Below, piece by piece: positions 18,002 to 27,611 of a DNA stretch of 64,000 nt. Made by a program: the position numbers and the translations under genes. The notes beneath the pieces were generated by a model that was given only the letters and a program-made list of their open reading frames with translations, did not search any database and was not told the DNA's origin. The first letter of the stretch is position 1, and every line of letters begins with the position of its first letter. Source of the stretch: Cryobacterium zongtaii (lineage in GTDB: Bacteria > Actinomycetota > Actinomycetes > Actinomycetales > Microbacteriaceae); assembly GCF_002909375.1 (NCBI RefSeq), contig NZ_PPXD01000007.1, positions 62,001 to 126,000 on the forward strand. The letters are read 5' to 3'.

Positions 18002-18598
18002 TCAGGCCGGGTACTGGCCCCGCTTCACCTGGGGCTTCGGCAGGCGCATGACCCGCAACTGCAGGGCTCGCATGGCCGCATACCAACGGACCTTCTCGGC
18101 CCGGTCGGCGCCGAACTTGGCCTCGATTTTCTTGGTGAGGATGAAACCGAGCACTATGCAGTCCGCGATCGCGACCAGGAAGAAGGCCCAGAGAGCGAGG
18201 ATGCCATACGTCTGGACGGACGGATCCGGGAAGAAGGTGAGCAGGATGACCAGGAACATCACCGGGATCATGAACTCGCCCACGTTGAATCTGGCGTCGA
18301 TGTAGTCACGGGCGAAACGCTTCTGCGGTCCACGCTCGCGCACCGGGAGGTACTTGTCGTCACCGGCGGCCATGCCGAGACGCGCCCTCTCACGGGCCTC
18401 GGCCGACTTCGCCCGCGCCTGCTTGGCGGCCAGTTTGCGGTCGTCCGGAACCAGTGGGCGTTTGTTCGCGGCCTCCTGTACACGGCGGCTCGGCGTGGGC
18501 TGGCCCTTGCGCGTCGACTGACCGGCCAGACGGGACTTCGTCTCGTCGGCGGATTCGATCGACGGTTCTGCGCCGGGATTTACAGGTTGCTTAGCCAC
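18002..18598 (-). CDS. DUF3043 membrane protein
   Basis: A 198-residue protein with a long charged cytosolic N-terminus rich in Lys/Arg/Ala (about 105 residues, including GRKLAAKQ-like stretches). Two hydrophobic segments follow (about 110-130 and 135-158) and then a basic C-terminal tail with RVMRLPKPQVKRGQYPA. The pattern matches the DUF3043 family, which is confined to Actinobacteria and has no established function. It is divergent from the M20 dipeptidase gene. Confidence 0.82.
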   Translation of the reverse strand: MAKQPVNPGAEPSIESADETKSRLAGQSTRKGQPTPSRRVQEAANKRPLVPDDRKLAAKQARAKSAEARERARLGMAAGDDKYLPVRERGPQKRFARDYIDARFNVGEFMIPVMFLVILLTFFPDPSVQTYGILALWAFFLVAIADCIVLGFILTKKIEAKFGADRAEKVRWYAAMRALQLRVMRLPKPQVKRGQYPA

Positions 18599-18637
18599 AT
18601 CAGTTCCTTGCAGTTAGGTTGCCTTAAGATTACTCGC

Positions 18638-20074
18638 ATGACGGATACCGCGGACACAGCAGCAGCAACCACCCAGCAAGTCGCAGCACACTCCCGTGAA
18701 TCGGCGCTGCGGAACGCCGTCGAACGGGAGCTCCCGCGGACGGTCGCCGACCTGTGCGCCCTCGTGCGGATCCCCTCGGTGTCCTGGGCGGCATTCGATC
18801 GCGATCACGTGCGCGCCAGCGCCGACGCCGTCGCCGAGCTGGTGCGGGAGATCGGGATCTTCGACACCGTCACGGTCACGCAGGCGGGCATCCCCGGTAC
18901 CGACGAACTCGGACAGCCCGCCATCCTCGCGACCCGCCCGGCCAAGAACGGCCGCCCCACGGTTCTGCTTTACGCCCACCACGACGTGCAGCCTCCCGGG
19001 CTCGACGACGCGTGGGACTCGCCGCCCTTCGAACCGACCCTGCGCGGGGACCGCCTGTACGGCCGCGGCGCCGCGGACGACAAGGCCGGCGTCATGGCGC
19101 ACGTCGCCGCATTGCGCGCGCTCCTCGCGGCCACCGACGGGGACCTCGACCTCGGCCTGGCCCTCTTCATCGAGGGCGAGGAAGAATTCGGCAGCCGCTC
19201 CTTCGCCACCTTCCTCACCGAGAACCGGGAGGCGCTCCGCGCCGACGCGATCGTCGTCGCCGACTCGAACAACTGGGACGTCGACACTCCGGCCATCACT
19301 ATCGGGCTGCGCGGCAACGTCACCTTCAGGCTCACCGTGAGCACGTTGGCGCACGCCTCGCACTCCGGAATGTTCGGCGGCGCCGTCCCGGACGCCATGA
19401 TGGCGACCATCAAGCTGCTGGGCACCCTGTACGCCGCAGACGGGTCCGTCGCGATCAGCGGTCTGACCAGTCACGACGCGCCGACACCGCCGTACGATGA
19501 ATCCGCGCTGCGAGCGGAGACCGGCCTGCTCGACGGTGTCTCCCCGATCGGGCACGGATCCATCCTCAGCCGCATCTGGTCCCAGCCCGCGCTGACGGTG
19601 ACCGGAATCGATGCTCCCACCGTCGCCAACGCGTCCAACACCCTGACGCCCGCGGTCAGCGTGCAGATCAGCGTGCGCATCGCGCCCGGCCAGTCCGCCA
19701 AGGAAGCTGCCGGCGTGATCGAGGCCCACCTGCGTGCACACGCTCCGTTCGGCGCCCACCTCGCCATCGACGACCTGGACACCGGAGAACCGTTCCTGGT
19801 CGACACCGGCGGGTGGGCCGTGGCGGAGACCCGCCTGGCCATGACGGCAGGCTGGGGCGTGGAGCCCGTCGACATCGGTGTGGGCGGGTCGATCCCGTTC
19901 ATCGCGGACCTGGTCCGGGAGTTTCCCGAAGCGCAGATCCTGGTGACCGGGGTCGAAGACCCGGATTCCCGGGCGCACAGCCCCAACGAGTCGCTGCACC
20001 TGGGCGTCTTCAAGCGAGCGGTGCTCAGTGAGGCCTTCCTTCTGGGCCGCCTCAACGACCGCACCGGCCACTGA
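18638..20074 (+). CDS. M20-family dipeptidase/metallopeptidase
   Basis: A 478-residue cytosolic di-zinc peptidase of the M20 family (ArgE/DapE/carnosinase-like). Metal and catalytic segments are visible in order: LLYAHHDVQPPG, GRGAADDKAG, the EGEEEFGS glutamate pair, and a C-terminal region with HSPNESLHL. The dimerisation domain lies in between (HASHSGMFGGAV). ATG 18638 is preceded at seven bases by TAAGAT, giving a leaderless start; the open frame extends far upstream through the antisense of the DUF3043 gene and is not used. The physiological peptide substrate is unknown. Confidence 0.9.
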   Translation: MTDTADTAAATTQQVAAHSRESALRNAVERELPRTVADLCALVRIPSVSWAAFDRDHVRASADAVAELVREIGIFDTVTVTQAGIPGTDELGQPAILATRPAKNGRPTVLLYAHHDVQPPGLDDAWDSPPFEPTLRGDRLYGRGAADDKAGVMAHVAALRALLAATDGDLDLGLALFIEGEEEFGSRSFATFLTENREALRADAIVVADSNNWDVDTPAITIGLRGNVTFRLTVSTLAHASHSGMFGGAVPDAMMATIKLLGTLYAADGSVAISGLTSHDAPTPPYDESALRAETGLLDGVSPIGHGSILSRIWSQPALTVTGIDAPTVANASNTLTPAVSVQISVRIAPGQSAKEAAGVIEAHLRAHAPFGAHLAIDDLDTGEPFLVDTGGWAVAETRLAMTAGWGVEPVDIGVGGSIPFIADLVREFPEAQILVTGVEDPDSRAHSPNESLHLGVFKRAVLSEAFLLGRLNDRTGH

Positions 20075-20219
20075 CCCCACCGCAGGGCCTGAGAAGAAGG
20101 CGTCCGCGTCATCCAGCCCGCTCACGGCCCGGGCGGATACACTAGGAACAGATTCGCCGGCGGACCCCATGCGCGTGGGATGCTCACCGACGCGAAACCG
20201 GATAATACCGAGGAGCACC

Positions 20220-20576
20220 ATGACCGACACGATCGAAACCAGCACCATCGCCCACGGCGTCGGTCTCACCGACGTCGCCGCCGCGAAGGTGCGCAGCCTG
20301 CTCGCCCAGGAAGGCCGCGAGGACCTGCGACTGCGCGTCGCCGTGCAGCCCGGCGGCTGTTCAGGCCTGATCTACCAGTTGTACTTTGACGAGCGCACCC
20401 TCGAGGGTGACGCCGTCATGGACTATGACGGTGTCGAGGTCGTCGTCGACAAGATGAGCGTCCCGTACCTCGAGGGTGCCTCCATCGACTTCGAGGACAC
20501 CATCCAGAAGCAGGGCTTCACCATCGACAACCCGAACGCCGGCGGCAGCTGCGCCTGTGGGGACTCCTTCAACTAG
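20220..20576 (+). CDS. erpA: A-type iron-sulfur cluster carrier/insertion protein
   Basis: A 118-residue HesB/IscA-like protein that delivers Fe-S clusters to apo-enzymes. The first cluster cysteine is in VQPGGCSGLIY, and the C-terminal CACGDSF supplies the other two. GAGGAG precedes the ATG by five bases. Placement just before the cytochrome oxidase genes could link it to respiratory maturation, including the Rieske protein, but a strong terminator separates them. Naming as ErpA rather than SufA/IscA is by general similarity only. Confidence 0.9.
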   Translation: MTDTIETSTIAHGVGLTDVAAAKVRSLLAQEGREDLRLRVAVQPGGCSGLIYQLYFDERTLEGDAVMDYDGVEVVVDKMSVPYLEGASIDFEDTIQKQGFTIDNPNAGGSCACGDSFN

Positions 20577-20587
20577 CGCGTGATCTT

Positions 20588-20624
20588 AAAAAAGGAGACC
20601 GTCCACTGGACGGTCTCCTTTTTG
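20588..20624 (+). terminator. Rho-independent terminator
   Basis: The stem GGAGACCGTCC / GGACGGTCTCC is flanked by an A-run and a run of five T, 18 bases after the erpA-like stop codon. This is a textbook intrinsic terminator. Confidence 0.9.
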
Positions 20625-20834
20625 CACATCCGGTTCGGGTCCCGTCGTCGTCGGCGCTTCTGGCTCAAAACGGCTCAGGACGGGCCCTTCGACCCTGTTG
20701 TCACTCCCCAATCGGAGCGGAGAATTGCGACGGGTCCGTCGCTCGTGCACTCGGGTGCGACCGGCGCGGAGTAAGCTAAAGATGATAAACGCACTTCCTG
20801 TGTAGTGCCTTCACGTCTTTCCGAAAGGTCACCG

Positions 20835-21722
20835 GTGCTCAAAAACCGCCGTCTCCGATGGGCCGTCATACCGGTCGCAGCAACGCTAGCCATTGTCCTC
20901 GCCGGATGCACCCAGGCTCAGCTCAACGGGTACCTGCCCGGTTTCGAGGAGGGCGAGTCCCCGGTAACCAACAACACCGAGCGCGTGTCCGGTCTGTGGA
21001 CCACCTCGTGGATCGTGCTGCTCATTGTCGGCCTGATCACCTGGGGCCTCACGATCTGGTCCGTCGTCGTCTACCGTCGGCGCAAGGGCCAGACCGGACT
21101 CCCGGTGCAGCTGCGGTACAACATGCCGATCGAGATCTTCTACACGATCGTCCCGCTCATCCTGGTGCTGGGCTTCTTCGCCTTCACCGCGCGGGACCAG
21201 AACGCCATCGAGGCACGGTTCGACGAGCCTGACCTGCAGATCGAAGCGATCGGCAAGCAGTGGGCCTGGGACTTCAACTACGTCACCGACGATGTCTTCA
21301 CTCAGGGTATTCAGGGCCAGCCTGACCTCGAGGGTGAGAAGGGCGCGCTGGTCGAGTCCGAGATCCCTACGCTCGTCCTGCCCGTCGGCAAGAAGATCGA
21401 GATCGCGCTGGAAGCGCGCGACGTCATTCACTCCTTCTGGGTCATCGACTTCCTCTACAAGAAGGACATGATCCCGGGCAAGACCAACTACATGTCGGTC
21501 ATCCCCGAACGCGTAGGCACCTACGCCGGCAAATGCGCCGAGCTCTGCGGCGAGTACCACTCGTTGATGCTCTTCAACGTGGAGGTCGTCTCCGAGGCCG
21601 ACTACGAGGCCTATGTCGACTCCCTGCGCGCCGCCGGCAACGACGGCCAGGTCGACAGCGAATACGACCGCAACTTGAACCAACCAGGCACCGACGCCCC
21701 GACGGCTGAGGAAGGCAACTAG
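20835..21722 (+). CDS. ctaC: Cytochrome c oxidase subunit II (aa3 type)
   Basis: A 295-residue CuA-bearing subunit that accepts electrons for the haem-copper oxidase. An N-terminal signal ends in a lipobox (IVLAGC), two transmembrane segments follow (about residues 50-75 and 95-118), and the CuA site is CAELCGEYHSLM. GTG 20835 is preferred over GTG 20805 because AAAGG lies at suitable spacing and the signal peptide starts there with a basic LKNRRLRW. It is the first gene of a ctaC-ctaD-ctaF run, with only three bases to ctaD. Confidence 0.93.
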   Translation: MLKNRRLRWAVIPVAATLAIVLAGCTQAQLNGYLPGFEEGESPVTNNTERVSGLWTTSWIVLLIVGLITWGLTIWSVVVYRRRKGQTGLPVQLRYNMPIEIFYTIVPLILVLGFFAFTARDQNAIEARFDEPDLQIEAIGKQWAWDFNYVTDDVFTQGIQGQPDLEGEKGALVESEIPTLVLPVGKKIEIALEARDVIHSFWVIDFLYKKDMIPGKTNYMSVIPERVGTYAGKCAELCGEYHSLMLFNVEVVSEADYEAYVDSLRAAGNDGQVDSEYDRNLNQPGTDAPTAEEGN

Positions 21723-21725
21723 ACC

Positions 21726-23462
21726 ATGAGCACCACAACAGCTCCCGCCGGCGCTCCGGCAGCGTCCTCGGCCGCCCGGCCGACCGGCGTTGACCGCAAG
21801 GGCAACATCGTCGTTCGGTGGATCACCTCCACCGACCACAAGGTCATCGGGTACATGTACCTGATCACCTCGTTCATCTACTTCTGCCTCGGCGGGGTGA
21901 TGGCGCTCGTGATGCGCGCCCAGCTTTTCGAACCCGGACTGCAGATCGTGCAGACCAAGGAGCAGTACAACCAGCTCTTCACGATGCACGGCACCATCAT
22001 GCTGCTGATGTTCGCGACACCACTGTTCTTCGGCTTCGCGAACGCGCTGATGCCGCTCCAGATCGGTGCACCCGACGTCGCGTTCCCGCGACTCAACGCG
22101 TTCTCCTTCTGGCTGTTCTTCTTCGGCAGCCTGATCGCGGTCGGCGGCTTCCTCACCCCGCAGGGAGCGGCGTCGTTCGGCTGGTTCGCGTACCAACCGC
22201 TGGCGAGCACGACCTTCTCGCCAGGGGTCGGCGGTAATCTGTGGATGGTCGGCCTGGGGCTCTCGGGCTTCGGCACGATCCTCGGTGGCGTGAACTTCAT
22301 CACCACCATCATCACCATGCGTGCCCCCGGCATGACGATGTTCCGGATGCCGATCTTCACCTGGAACACTCTCGTCACCTCGCTGCTGATCCTGATGGCG
22401 TTCCCGGTGCTCGCCGCCGCCATGCTCGCCGCGGCCAGCGACCGGATCTTCCTCTCGCACATCTACGACCCGGCCAATGGCGGTGCCATCCTCTGGCAAC
22501 ACCTGTTCTGGTTCTTCGGTCACCCCGAGGTGTACATCATCGCCCTGCCGTTCTTCGGCATCGTGTCCGAGGTGTTCCCGGTCTTCAGCCGCAAGCCGAT
22601 CTTCGGGTACAAGACCCTGATCTACGCGACCATCTCCATCGCGGCGCTGTCCGTGACGGTGTGGGCGCACCACATGTACGTGACCGGCTCGGTCCTGTTG
22701 CCGTTCTTCTCCCTGATGACGATGCTCATCGCGGTTCCGACCGGCGTGAAGATCTTCAACTGGATCGGAACGATGTGGCGGGGTTCGCTGACCTTCGAGA
22801 CCCCCATGCTCTGGGCCATCGGCTTCCTGATCACCTTCACCTTCGGTGGGCTGACCGGCGTCATCCTGGCCTCACCGCCGCTGGACTTCCACGTGTCAGA
22901 CACCTACTTCGTGGTTGCCCACTTCCACTACGTGGTCTTCGGCACGGTCGTCTTCGCCATGTTCAGCGGGTTCTACTTCTGGTGGCCCAAGTGGACCGGC
23001 AAGATGCTCAACGAACGCCTGGGCAAGTGGCACTTCTGGCTCCTGTTCATCGGCTTCCACACAACCTTCCTCGTGCAGCACTGGCTCGGTGTGGTGGGCA
23101 TGCCCCGCCGTTACGCGTCCTACCTGCCCGACGACGGGTTCACCTGGATGAACCAGCTCTCGACCGTCGGCTCGATGATCCTCGCGATCTCGATGATCCC
23201 GTTCTTCCTGAACGTGTACGTCACCGCCCGAACGGCTCCGAGGGTCACGGTGAACGACCCGTGGGGCTACGGCGCCTCCCTGGAGTGGGCGACATCCTGC
23301 CCGCCGCCGCGCCACAACTTCACGTCGATCCCGCGTATCCGCTCCGAGCGTCCCGCATTCGACCTGAACCACCCGGAGGTCGGTATGCCCGTCGGCATCG
23401 GTCCGGCAAAAGACGCCCCGGATGCTCCCACCTATGACGCAGGATCGGAAAAGGTTAAGTAG
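21726..23462 (+). CDS. ctaD: Cytochrome c oxidase subunit I (aa3 type)
   Basis: A 578-residue catalytic subunit with about twelve transmembrane segments. Haem a and haem a3/CuB ligand histidines are visible in [21 protein letters not shown] (with the His-Tyr CuB region), WAHHMYVTG and [11 protein letters not shown]. It reduces O2 and pumps protons in the actinobacterial bc1-aa3 supercomplex. The ATG follows ctaC by three bases and the stop abuts the ctaF ATG. Confidence 0.96.
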   Translation: MSTTTAPAGAPAASSAARPTGVDRKGNIVVRWITSTDHKVIGYMYLITSFIYFCLGGVMALVMRAQLFEPGLQIVQTKEQYNQLFTMHGTIMLLMFATPLFFGFANALMPLQIGAPDVAFPRLNAFSFWLFFFGSLIAVGGFLTPQGAASFGWFAYQPLASTTFSPGVGGNLWMVGLGLSGFGTILGGVNFITTIITMRAPGMTMFRMPIFTWNTLVTSLLILMAFPVLAAAMLAAASDRIFLSHIYDPANGGAILWQHLFWFFGHPEVYIIALPFFGIVSEVFPVFSRKPIFGYKTLIYATISIAALSVTVWAHHMYVTGSVLLPFFSLMTMLIAVPTGVKIFNWIGTMWRGSLTFETPMLWAIGFLITFTFGGLTGVILASPPLDFHVSDTYFVVAHFHYVVFGTVVFAMFSGFYFWWPKWTGKMLNERLGKWHFWLLFIGFHTTFLVQHWLGVVGMPRRYASYLPDDGFTWMNQLSTVGSMILAISMIPFFLNVYVTARTAPRVTVNDPWGYGASLEWATSCPPPRHNFTSIPRIRSERPAFDLNHPEVGMPVGIGPAKDAPDAPTYDAGSEKVK

Positions 23463-23885
23463 ATGAAAGCCAATGTCAACCTTTACTGGATCCTGACCGG
23501 ATTCCTCGCGCTGGTAGCAGTCGCGTACGTCGTGTGGGGTCTCGTCGACCCGAGCCAGGGTCGCATCGAGTGGGTCGGAGCCTTCGCGATCTCCCTCTGC
23601 GCGCTGCTCGTGGCGTTCATCGCGTTCTACCTGTCTCGCGTCTACAAGGCGCAGGGCGGCGAACTTCCCGAAGACATGCTCGACGCCAACATCGATGACG
23701 GCGACCCCGAGTTGGGCTTCTTCAGCCCGTGGAGCTGGTGGCCGATCATGCTCGCGGCCAGCGCGGCACTGTTGTTCCTGGGACTGGCCGTCGGCTTCTG
23801 GATCTCCTTCATCGCCGTCGGCATCGGCGTGATCAGCCTCGTCGGCTGGGTCTACGAGTACTACCGCGGACTCTTCGCCCGCTAG
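23463..23885 (+). CDS. ctaF: Cytochrome c oxidase subunit IV (actinobacterial type)
   Basis: A 140-residue membrane protein with four hydrophobic segments (about residues 7-27, 38-58, 92-110 and 113-133), matching the actinobacterial subunit IV of the aa3 oxidase. The hydrophilic loop GELPEDMLDANIDDGDPE and the following FFSPWSWWPI are typical. It starts immediately after the ctaD stop, so it is translated from the same message, which ends at a strong hairpin. Confidence 0.92.
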   Translation: MKANVNLYWILTGFLALVAVAYVVWGLVDPSQGRIEWVGAFAISLCALLVAFIAFYLSRVYKAQGGELPEDMLDANIDDGDPELGFFSPWSWWPIMLAASAALLFLGLAVGFWISFIAVGIGVISLVGWVYEYYRGLFAR

Positions 23886-23896
23886 GCCCCACCACC

Positions 23897-23944
23897 GCAC
23901 GACAAAGCGCCAGTGACCTTCGGGTCACTGGCGCTTTGTCGTGC
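23897..23944. terminator. Long convergent terminator hairpin
   Basis: A perfect stem of about 22 base pairs (GCACGACAAAGCGCCAGTGA with its complement) has a short TTCG-containing loop. It lies between the ctaF stop and the end of the convergent methyltransferase gene and can serve both strands. Confidence 0.85.
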
Positions 23945-23952
23945 ACCGATGC

Positions 23953-24960
23953 TCAGTGCAGGGATCGGCGGAAGCCGAGGAGTCGGAACGCCACGGTCAC
24001 CTCGGTCGACCCTGGCGGCTCGGTAGGGTGTGCGAGGTCTGTGGAGGATGTGTGGTGCGAGGACGGGCCCATGCCGATGAGGGCGGCAACGTCGTCGGGG
24101 GAGAGCACCAGGACCCTGGAGAGGTCCGCCGTGGACTCCAGGTGAAAGCCCGGCGCCAGGCTGGCGACCAGGTCGTCGGTCTTGTTCCCGTGCACGTCCA
24201 GGGCCAGGCCGGCGGCGCGCAGCTCCTGGAGATGGCTGGCGTGCGGCACCACGACGGCGAGAAGTGCTCCGGGAGCCAGGATGCGATGGAACTCGGGCGG
24301 ATTCCGGGGAGCGAACACGTTGATGGCCACGTCAGCGGCCCCGTCCCGGATCGGCAGCGGCGACCAGACATCCGCGACGAGCCCGTCCGTGGTCGAGCGT
24401 GGCTCGGTGAGACCGGCCCGGACCGTTCGTGCGACCGCGGCCGCTGACAGGTCCATGGCCAACGCCGCGACGCCCGGGGTACGGGATAGCGGGGAACCGG
24501 GGGAGTGGCCGGCGGAGGCGGCGTGCAGGGCCCCCCGGAGGTAATAGCCGGTGCCGCAGCCGATGTCGATGACTCGGTGCGGGGATTCGGCGGCCACGAG
24601 AGCGCTGAGGGCCTCGCGGAGTTCGGTATACCACCCGCGTTCCAAGAAGACGTCGCGGGCGTCCAGCATGGCGGCGGAATCACCGATGAGTTTGCGTGAA
24701 CCGACCATGAGGGACGCGAAGCCCCGCCGGTTCGTGTCGAAACGGTGGCCGGTGCTGCAGGCGAGAACCCGGTCGCCGGCCGGGACGAGGTCGCCCAAAC
24801 AGTTCGGGCACCGCAGCCACTCAGACAGAGTCTGGAGTGGGTGCGGTGCCCGAACCGATTCGGCTGAGGAACTAGTGGTGATCGCCGTGGCTTTCTTCGA
24901 GTTCCTTGGTCCCGACCGGGGCAATCCGATCTTCGAAGAACCAGCGGGACAGGCCGGCAC
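23953..24960 (-). CDS. rlmA: RlmA-like 23S rRNA guanine-N1 methyltransferase
   Basis: A SAM-dependent methyltransferase of the RrmA/RlmA family. An N-terminal zinc site CPNCLGDLV...CSTGHRFD (two Cys, then Cys and His) is followed by RRGFASLM, the SAM-binding VIDIGCGTGYYLRGAL, and NVFAPRNPPEFHRIL. Family members modify a guanine in 23S rRNA and can affect macrolide or related drug sensitivity. The start is uncertain. The frame is open to GTG 24960, which overlaps the qcrB end by 89 bases, and a TTG at 24924 is also possible. Conserved sequence begins near 24830, and no good ribosome-binding site was found. Confidence 0.78.
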   Translation of the reverse strand: MPACPAGSSKIGLPRSGPRNSKKATAITTSSSAESVRAPHPLQTLSEWLRCPNCLGDLVPAGDRVLACSTGHRFDTNRRGFASLMVGSRKLIGDSAAMLDARDVFLERGWYTELREALSALVAAESPHRVIDIGCGTGYYLRGALHAASAGHSPGSPLSRTPGVAALAMDLSAAAVARTVRAGLTEPRSTTDGLVADVWSPLPIRDGAADVAINVFAPRNPPEFHRILAPGALLAVVVPHASHLQELRAAGLALDVHGNKTDDLVASLAPGFHLESTADLSRVLVLSPDDVAALIGMGPSSHHTSSTDLAHPTEPPGSTEVTVAFRLLGFRRSLH

Positions 24961-26488
24961 GAACCCGCTGAACCGGGGACACCTTGCCCTGGGCGTTCGG
25001 AGTCAACTCGAGCGGCTTGTAGTTGGTGTAGCTGACCAACTTCCAACGCTCGTACTCGTCGACGGGCTGGTGCACCTCGATGTACTCGCCGCCGGGCAGA
25101 CGGACGATGCGACCGGACTCGTAGCCGTGCAGGACAATCTCCCGGTCCTTCTTCTGCAGCGCCAGGCACACACGCTTGGTGATGAAGTAGGCGATGAATG
25201 GGCCGAGGATCACGACGGCCTGAAGGGTGTGGATGACACCCTCCATGGTCACCGAGAAGTGCGTGGCGATGATGTCCGAGGACGCCGCCGCCCACAGGCC
25301 GGCGTAGAACGTGACACCCGCGGCGCCGATGGCCGTGCGGGTCGGCGCGTTGCGCGGACGGTCCAGGATGTGGTGCTCGCGCTTGTCACCGGTGATCCAC
25401 GCTTCGAGGAACGGGTACAGCAGGACAACGCCGATGAACATGCCGAGGCCCACGAGGGGGATCAGGATGTTGAACGACCAGGTGCCGCCCAGACCAACCC
25501 ATTCCAGTCCCGGCGGAATCAACCGGAGGGCGCCGTCGGCAAAGCCGATGTACCAGTCCGGCTGGGTCCCGGCGGACACCGGTGAGGGGTCGTACGGTCC
25601 GTAGTTCCAGATCGGGTTGATCGTGAAGAACGAGGCCATCAGCATCACGACGCCGAAGACGATGAAGAAGAATCCACCGGCCTTGGCGGCGTAGACCGGG
25701 AGCACCGGGTAGCCGACGACGTTCGTGTCCGTGCGGCCCGCTCCGGGGTACTGGGTGTGCTTGTGCACCACGACGAAGAGCAGGTGCAGCGCGATCAAGG
25801 CGACGATGATCGCCGGAAGGAGCAGGATGTGAAGCGAATACAGACGACCGACGATGTCGGTGCCGGGGAACTCGCCGCCGAAGAGCAGGAACGAGATCCA
25901 GGTTCCGACGACGGGGATGCCCTTGACCATGCCGTCGATGATCCGCAGGCCGTTTCCGGAGAGCAGGTCGTCGGGCAGGGAGTAGCCGGTGAAGCCCTCA
26001 GCCATGGCCAGGATGAACAGGACGAAGCCGATCACCCAGTTCAGCTCGCGAGGCTTGCGGAAGGCTCCGGTGAAGTAGATGCGCAGCATGTGCAGTCCGA
26101 TGGATGCCACGAACAGCAGCGCAGCCCAGTGGTGTACCTGACGCATCAGCAGTCCGCCGCGCACGTCGAAGGAGATGTCCAGCGAGGAGGCCATGGCCAC
26201 CGACATCTCCACGCCCTTGAGAGGCACGTAGGAGCCTTCGTAGTGCACTTCGGCCATCGAGGCCTGGAAGAAGAAGGTCAGGAACGATCCGGACAGCAGG
26301 ATGATGACGAAGCTGTAGAGCGCCACCTCACCGAGCAGGAAAGACCAGTGATCGGGGAAGATCTTGCGACCCAGTTCCTTGACCGCGGTGGAGATGCTGG
26401 TGCGCTCGTCGATGTAGTTCGCCGCGGCGCCGGTGAAGCCACCGGACTTCTTCGACTCGGCGGGTTTCATATCGGTTGTGGTACTCAC
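24872..26488 (-). CDS. qcrB: Cytochrome bc1 complex cytochrome b subunit
   Basis: A 538-residue actinobacterial cytochrome b, longer than mitochondrial forms, with about nine transmembrane segments. Haem-ligand histidine pairs are in VHHWAALLFVASIGLHMLRIY and in HILLLPAIIVALIALHLLFV (each quoted in part), and the C-terminus is His-rich (ESHGDHH). It oxidises menaquinol in the bc1-aa3 supercomplex. GTG 26488 gives a GTGA overlap with the qcrA stop; the alternative start at 26500 would overlap by 16 bases. Confidence 0.94.
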   Translation of the reverse strand: MSTTTDMKPAESKKSGGFTGAAANYIDERTSISTAVKELGRKIFPDHWSFLLGEVALYSFVIILLSGSFLTFFFQASMAEVHYEGSYVPLKGVEMSVAMASSLDISFDVRGGLLMRQVHHWAALLFVASIGLHMLRIYFTGAFRKPRELNWVIGFVLFILAMAEGFTGYSLPDDLLSGNGLRIIDGMVKGIPVVGTWISFLLFGGEFPGTDIVGRLYSLHILLLPAIIVALIALHLLFVVVHKHTQYPGAGRTDTNVVGYPVLPVYAAKAGGFFFIVFGVVMLMASFFTINPIWNYGPYDPSPVSAGTQPDWYIGFADGALRLIPPGLEWVGLGGTWSFNILIPLVGLGMFIGVVLLYPFLEAWITGDKREHHILDRPRNAPTRTAIGAAGVTFYAGLWAAASSDIIATHFSVTMEGVIHTLQAVVILGPFIAYFITKRVCLALQKKDREIVLHGYESGRIVRLPGGEYIEVHQPVDEYERWKLVSYTNYKPLELTPNAQGKVSPVQRVRAGLSRWFFEDRIAPVGTKELEESHGDHH

Positions 26489-27558
26489 TGTCGCTCCCAA
26501 AAGCTCGGTCCGACCGGTTCAAGGAAATCGCTCTGCGCGATGAGGTACCCCTCGGAGTCCACGGCGATGGGCAGCTGCGGAAGGGCACGTTTGGCGGGTC
26601 CGAAGATGACTTTCGCCTGGTCGGCCACATTGAACTGTGACTGGTGGCAGGGGCAGAGGAGGTGGTGCGTCTGCTGTTCGTACAGGCCGACGGGGCAGCC
26701 TACGTGTGTGCAGATCTTGGAGTACGCGACGATCCCGTCGTAGGACCAGCTGGCCCGCTCGGGCGTTTCGATGAGGTCCTCGGGCTTCATGCGCACGAGG
26801 ATCACCACAGCCTTGGCCTTCTCTTCGAGCCGGCCGTGCTCAAGATCCATCAGGCCCTCCGGGATCACCGCGAAGGACGAACCCAGGGTGACGTCCGAGG
26901 CCTTGATCGGCGCACCGGACGGGTCCAGGGCCAGCCTGGTGCCCTTCTCCCACATGGTCTGCTTCAGGAGGGCGACGGGATCCTGGTCCATCGGGGCGAG
27001 CCCGCGGAACAGGACGACGGCGGGGAGCGGGAAGACCACGAGGGCCCCGATGAGGCTGTTGCGGATCACGGCGCGTCGGCCGATACCGGACTCCGTGTTG
27101 GCTTCCTGGAAGATTTCGACCGCGCGGGCGCGGGTCTCGTCGCTGCCCCGGACCGGGTGACGCTCGTCCACGCCCTCCTCGTCGTGCATCAGCGCCTTGC
27201 CCCAGTGCACCGCACCGATGCCCAGCGCCAGCAGTGCCAACGCGAGCCCGATCCCGATGAACAGGTTGTTCAGCCGCACGGAGCCCGGGTCTTCGGGGAC
27301 GATCGGGAAGATGATGTACGCCGCGATGGCGAAAATGCTGCCGACGATCGACAGGTAGAACAGGGTGTACACCGTGCGCTCGGCGCGCTTCTCGGCGCGC
27401 GGGTCGAGGTCGGTGATCCGGGGGCGGTGCGGCGGGAAGCCGGGATTGGCCACGGCGTCGCGGGCGACGACGGCGGTGCCGACGGCGGCCGTGACGTGCT
27501 CGACACTCGAGGAGTCGGCAGCGGTCAGATCCTTTCCGCTGGTCTCATCGCTGGCCAT
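26485..27558 (-). CDS. qcrA: Cytochrome bc1 complex Rieske iron-sulfur subunit
   Basis: A 357-residue actinobacterial Rieske protein. Three N-terminal hydrophobic segments precede the cluster domain, whose ligands are in CTHVGCP and CPCHQSQF (CxH and CxxH). It passes electrons from menaquinol to the QcrC haems. A clear AAGGAG precedes the ATG. It lies between qcrC (53 bases upstream) and qcrB (4-base overlap). Confidence 0.95.
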   Translation of the reverse strand: MASDETSGKDLTAADSSSVEHVTAAVGTAVVARDAVANPGFPPHRPRITDLDPRAEKRAERTVYTLFYLSIVGSIFAIAAYIIFPIVPEDPGSVRLNNLFIGIGLALALLALGIGAVHWGKALMHDEEGVDERHPVRGSDETRARAVEIFQEANTESGIGRRAVIRNSLIGALVVFPLPAVVLFRGLAPMDQDPVALLKQTMWEKGTRLALDPSGAPIKASDVTLGSSFAVIPEGLMDLEHGRLEEKAKAVVILVRMKPEDLIETPERASWSYDGIVAYSKICTHVGCPVGLYEQQTHHLLCPCHQSQFNVADQAKVIFGPAKRALPQLPIAVDSEGYLIAQSDFLEPVGPSFWERQ

Positions 27559-27611
27559 TGTTCTCCTTCGTGGGCGCTGTCTGTGCTGGGTGTGTCATTG
27601 CCGGGTGCCGA

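Noticed and set aside
18614..18632. DtxR/IdeR-like iron box (TTAGGTTGCCTTAAGATTA) upstream of the M20 gene at 18638
   Set aside because: Only about 12 of 19 positions match the consensus as I recall it and the right half is poor; the TAAGAT in it is better read as the -10 of a leaderless promoter.
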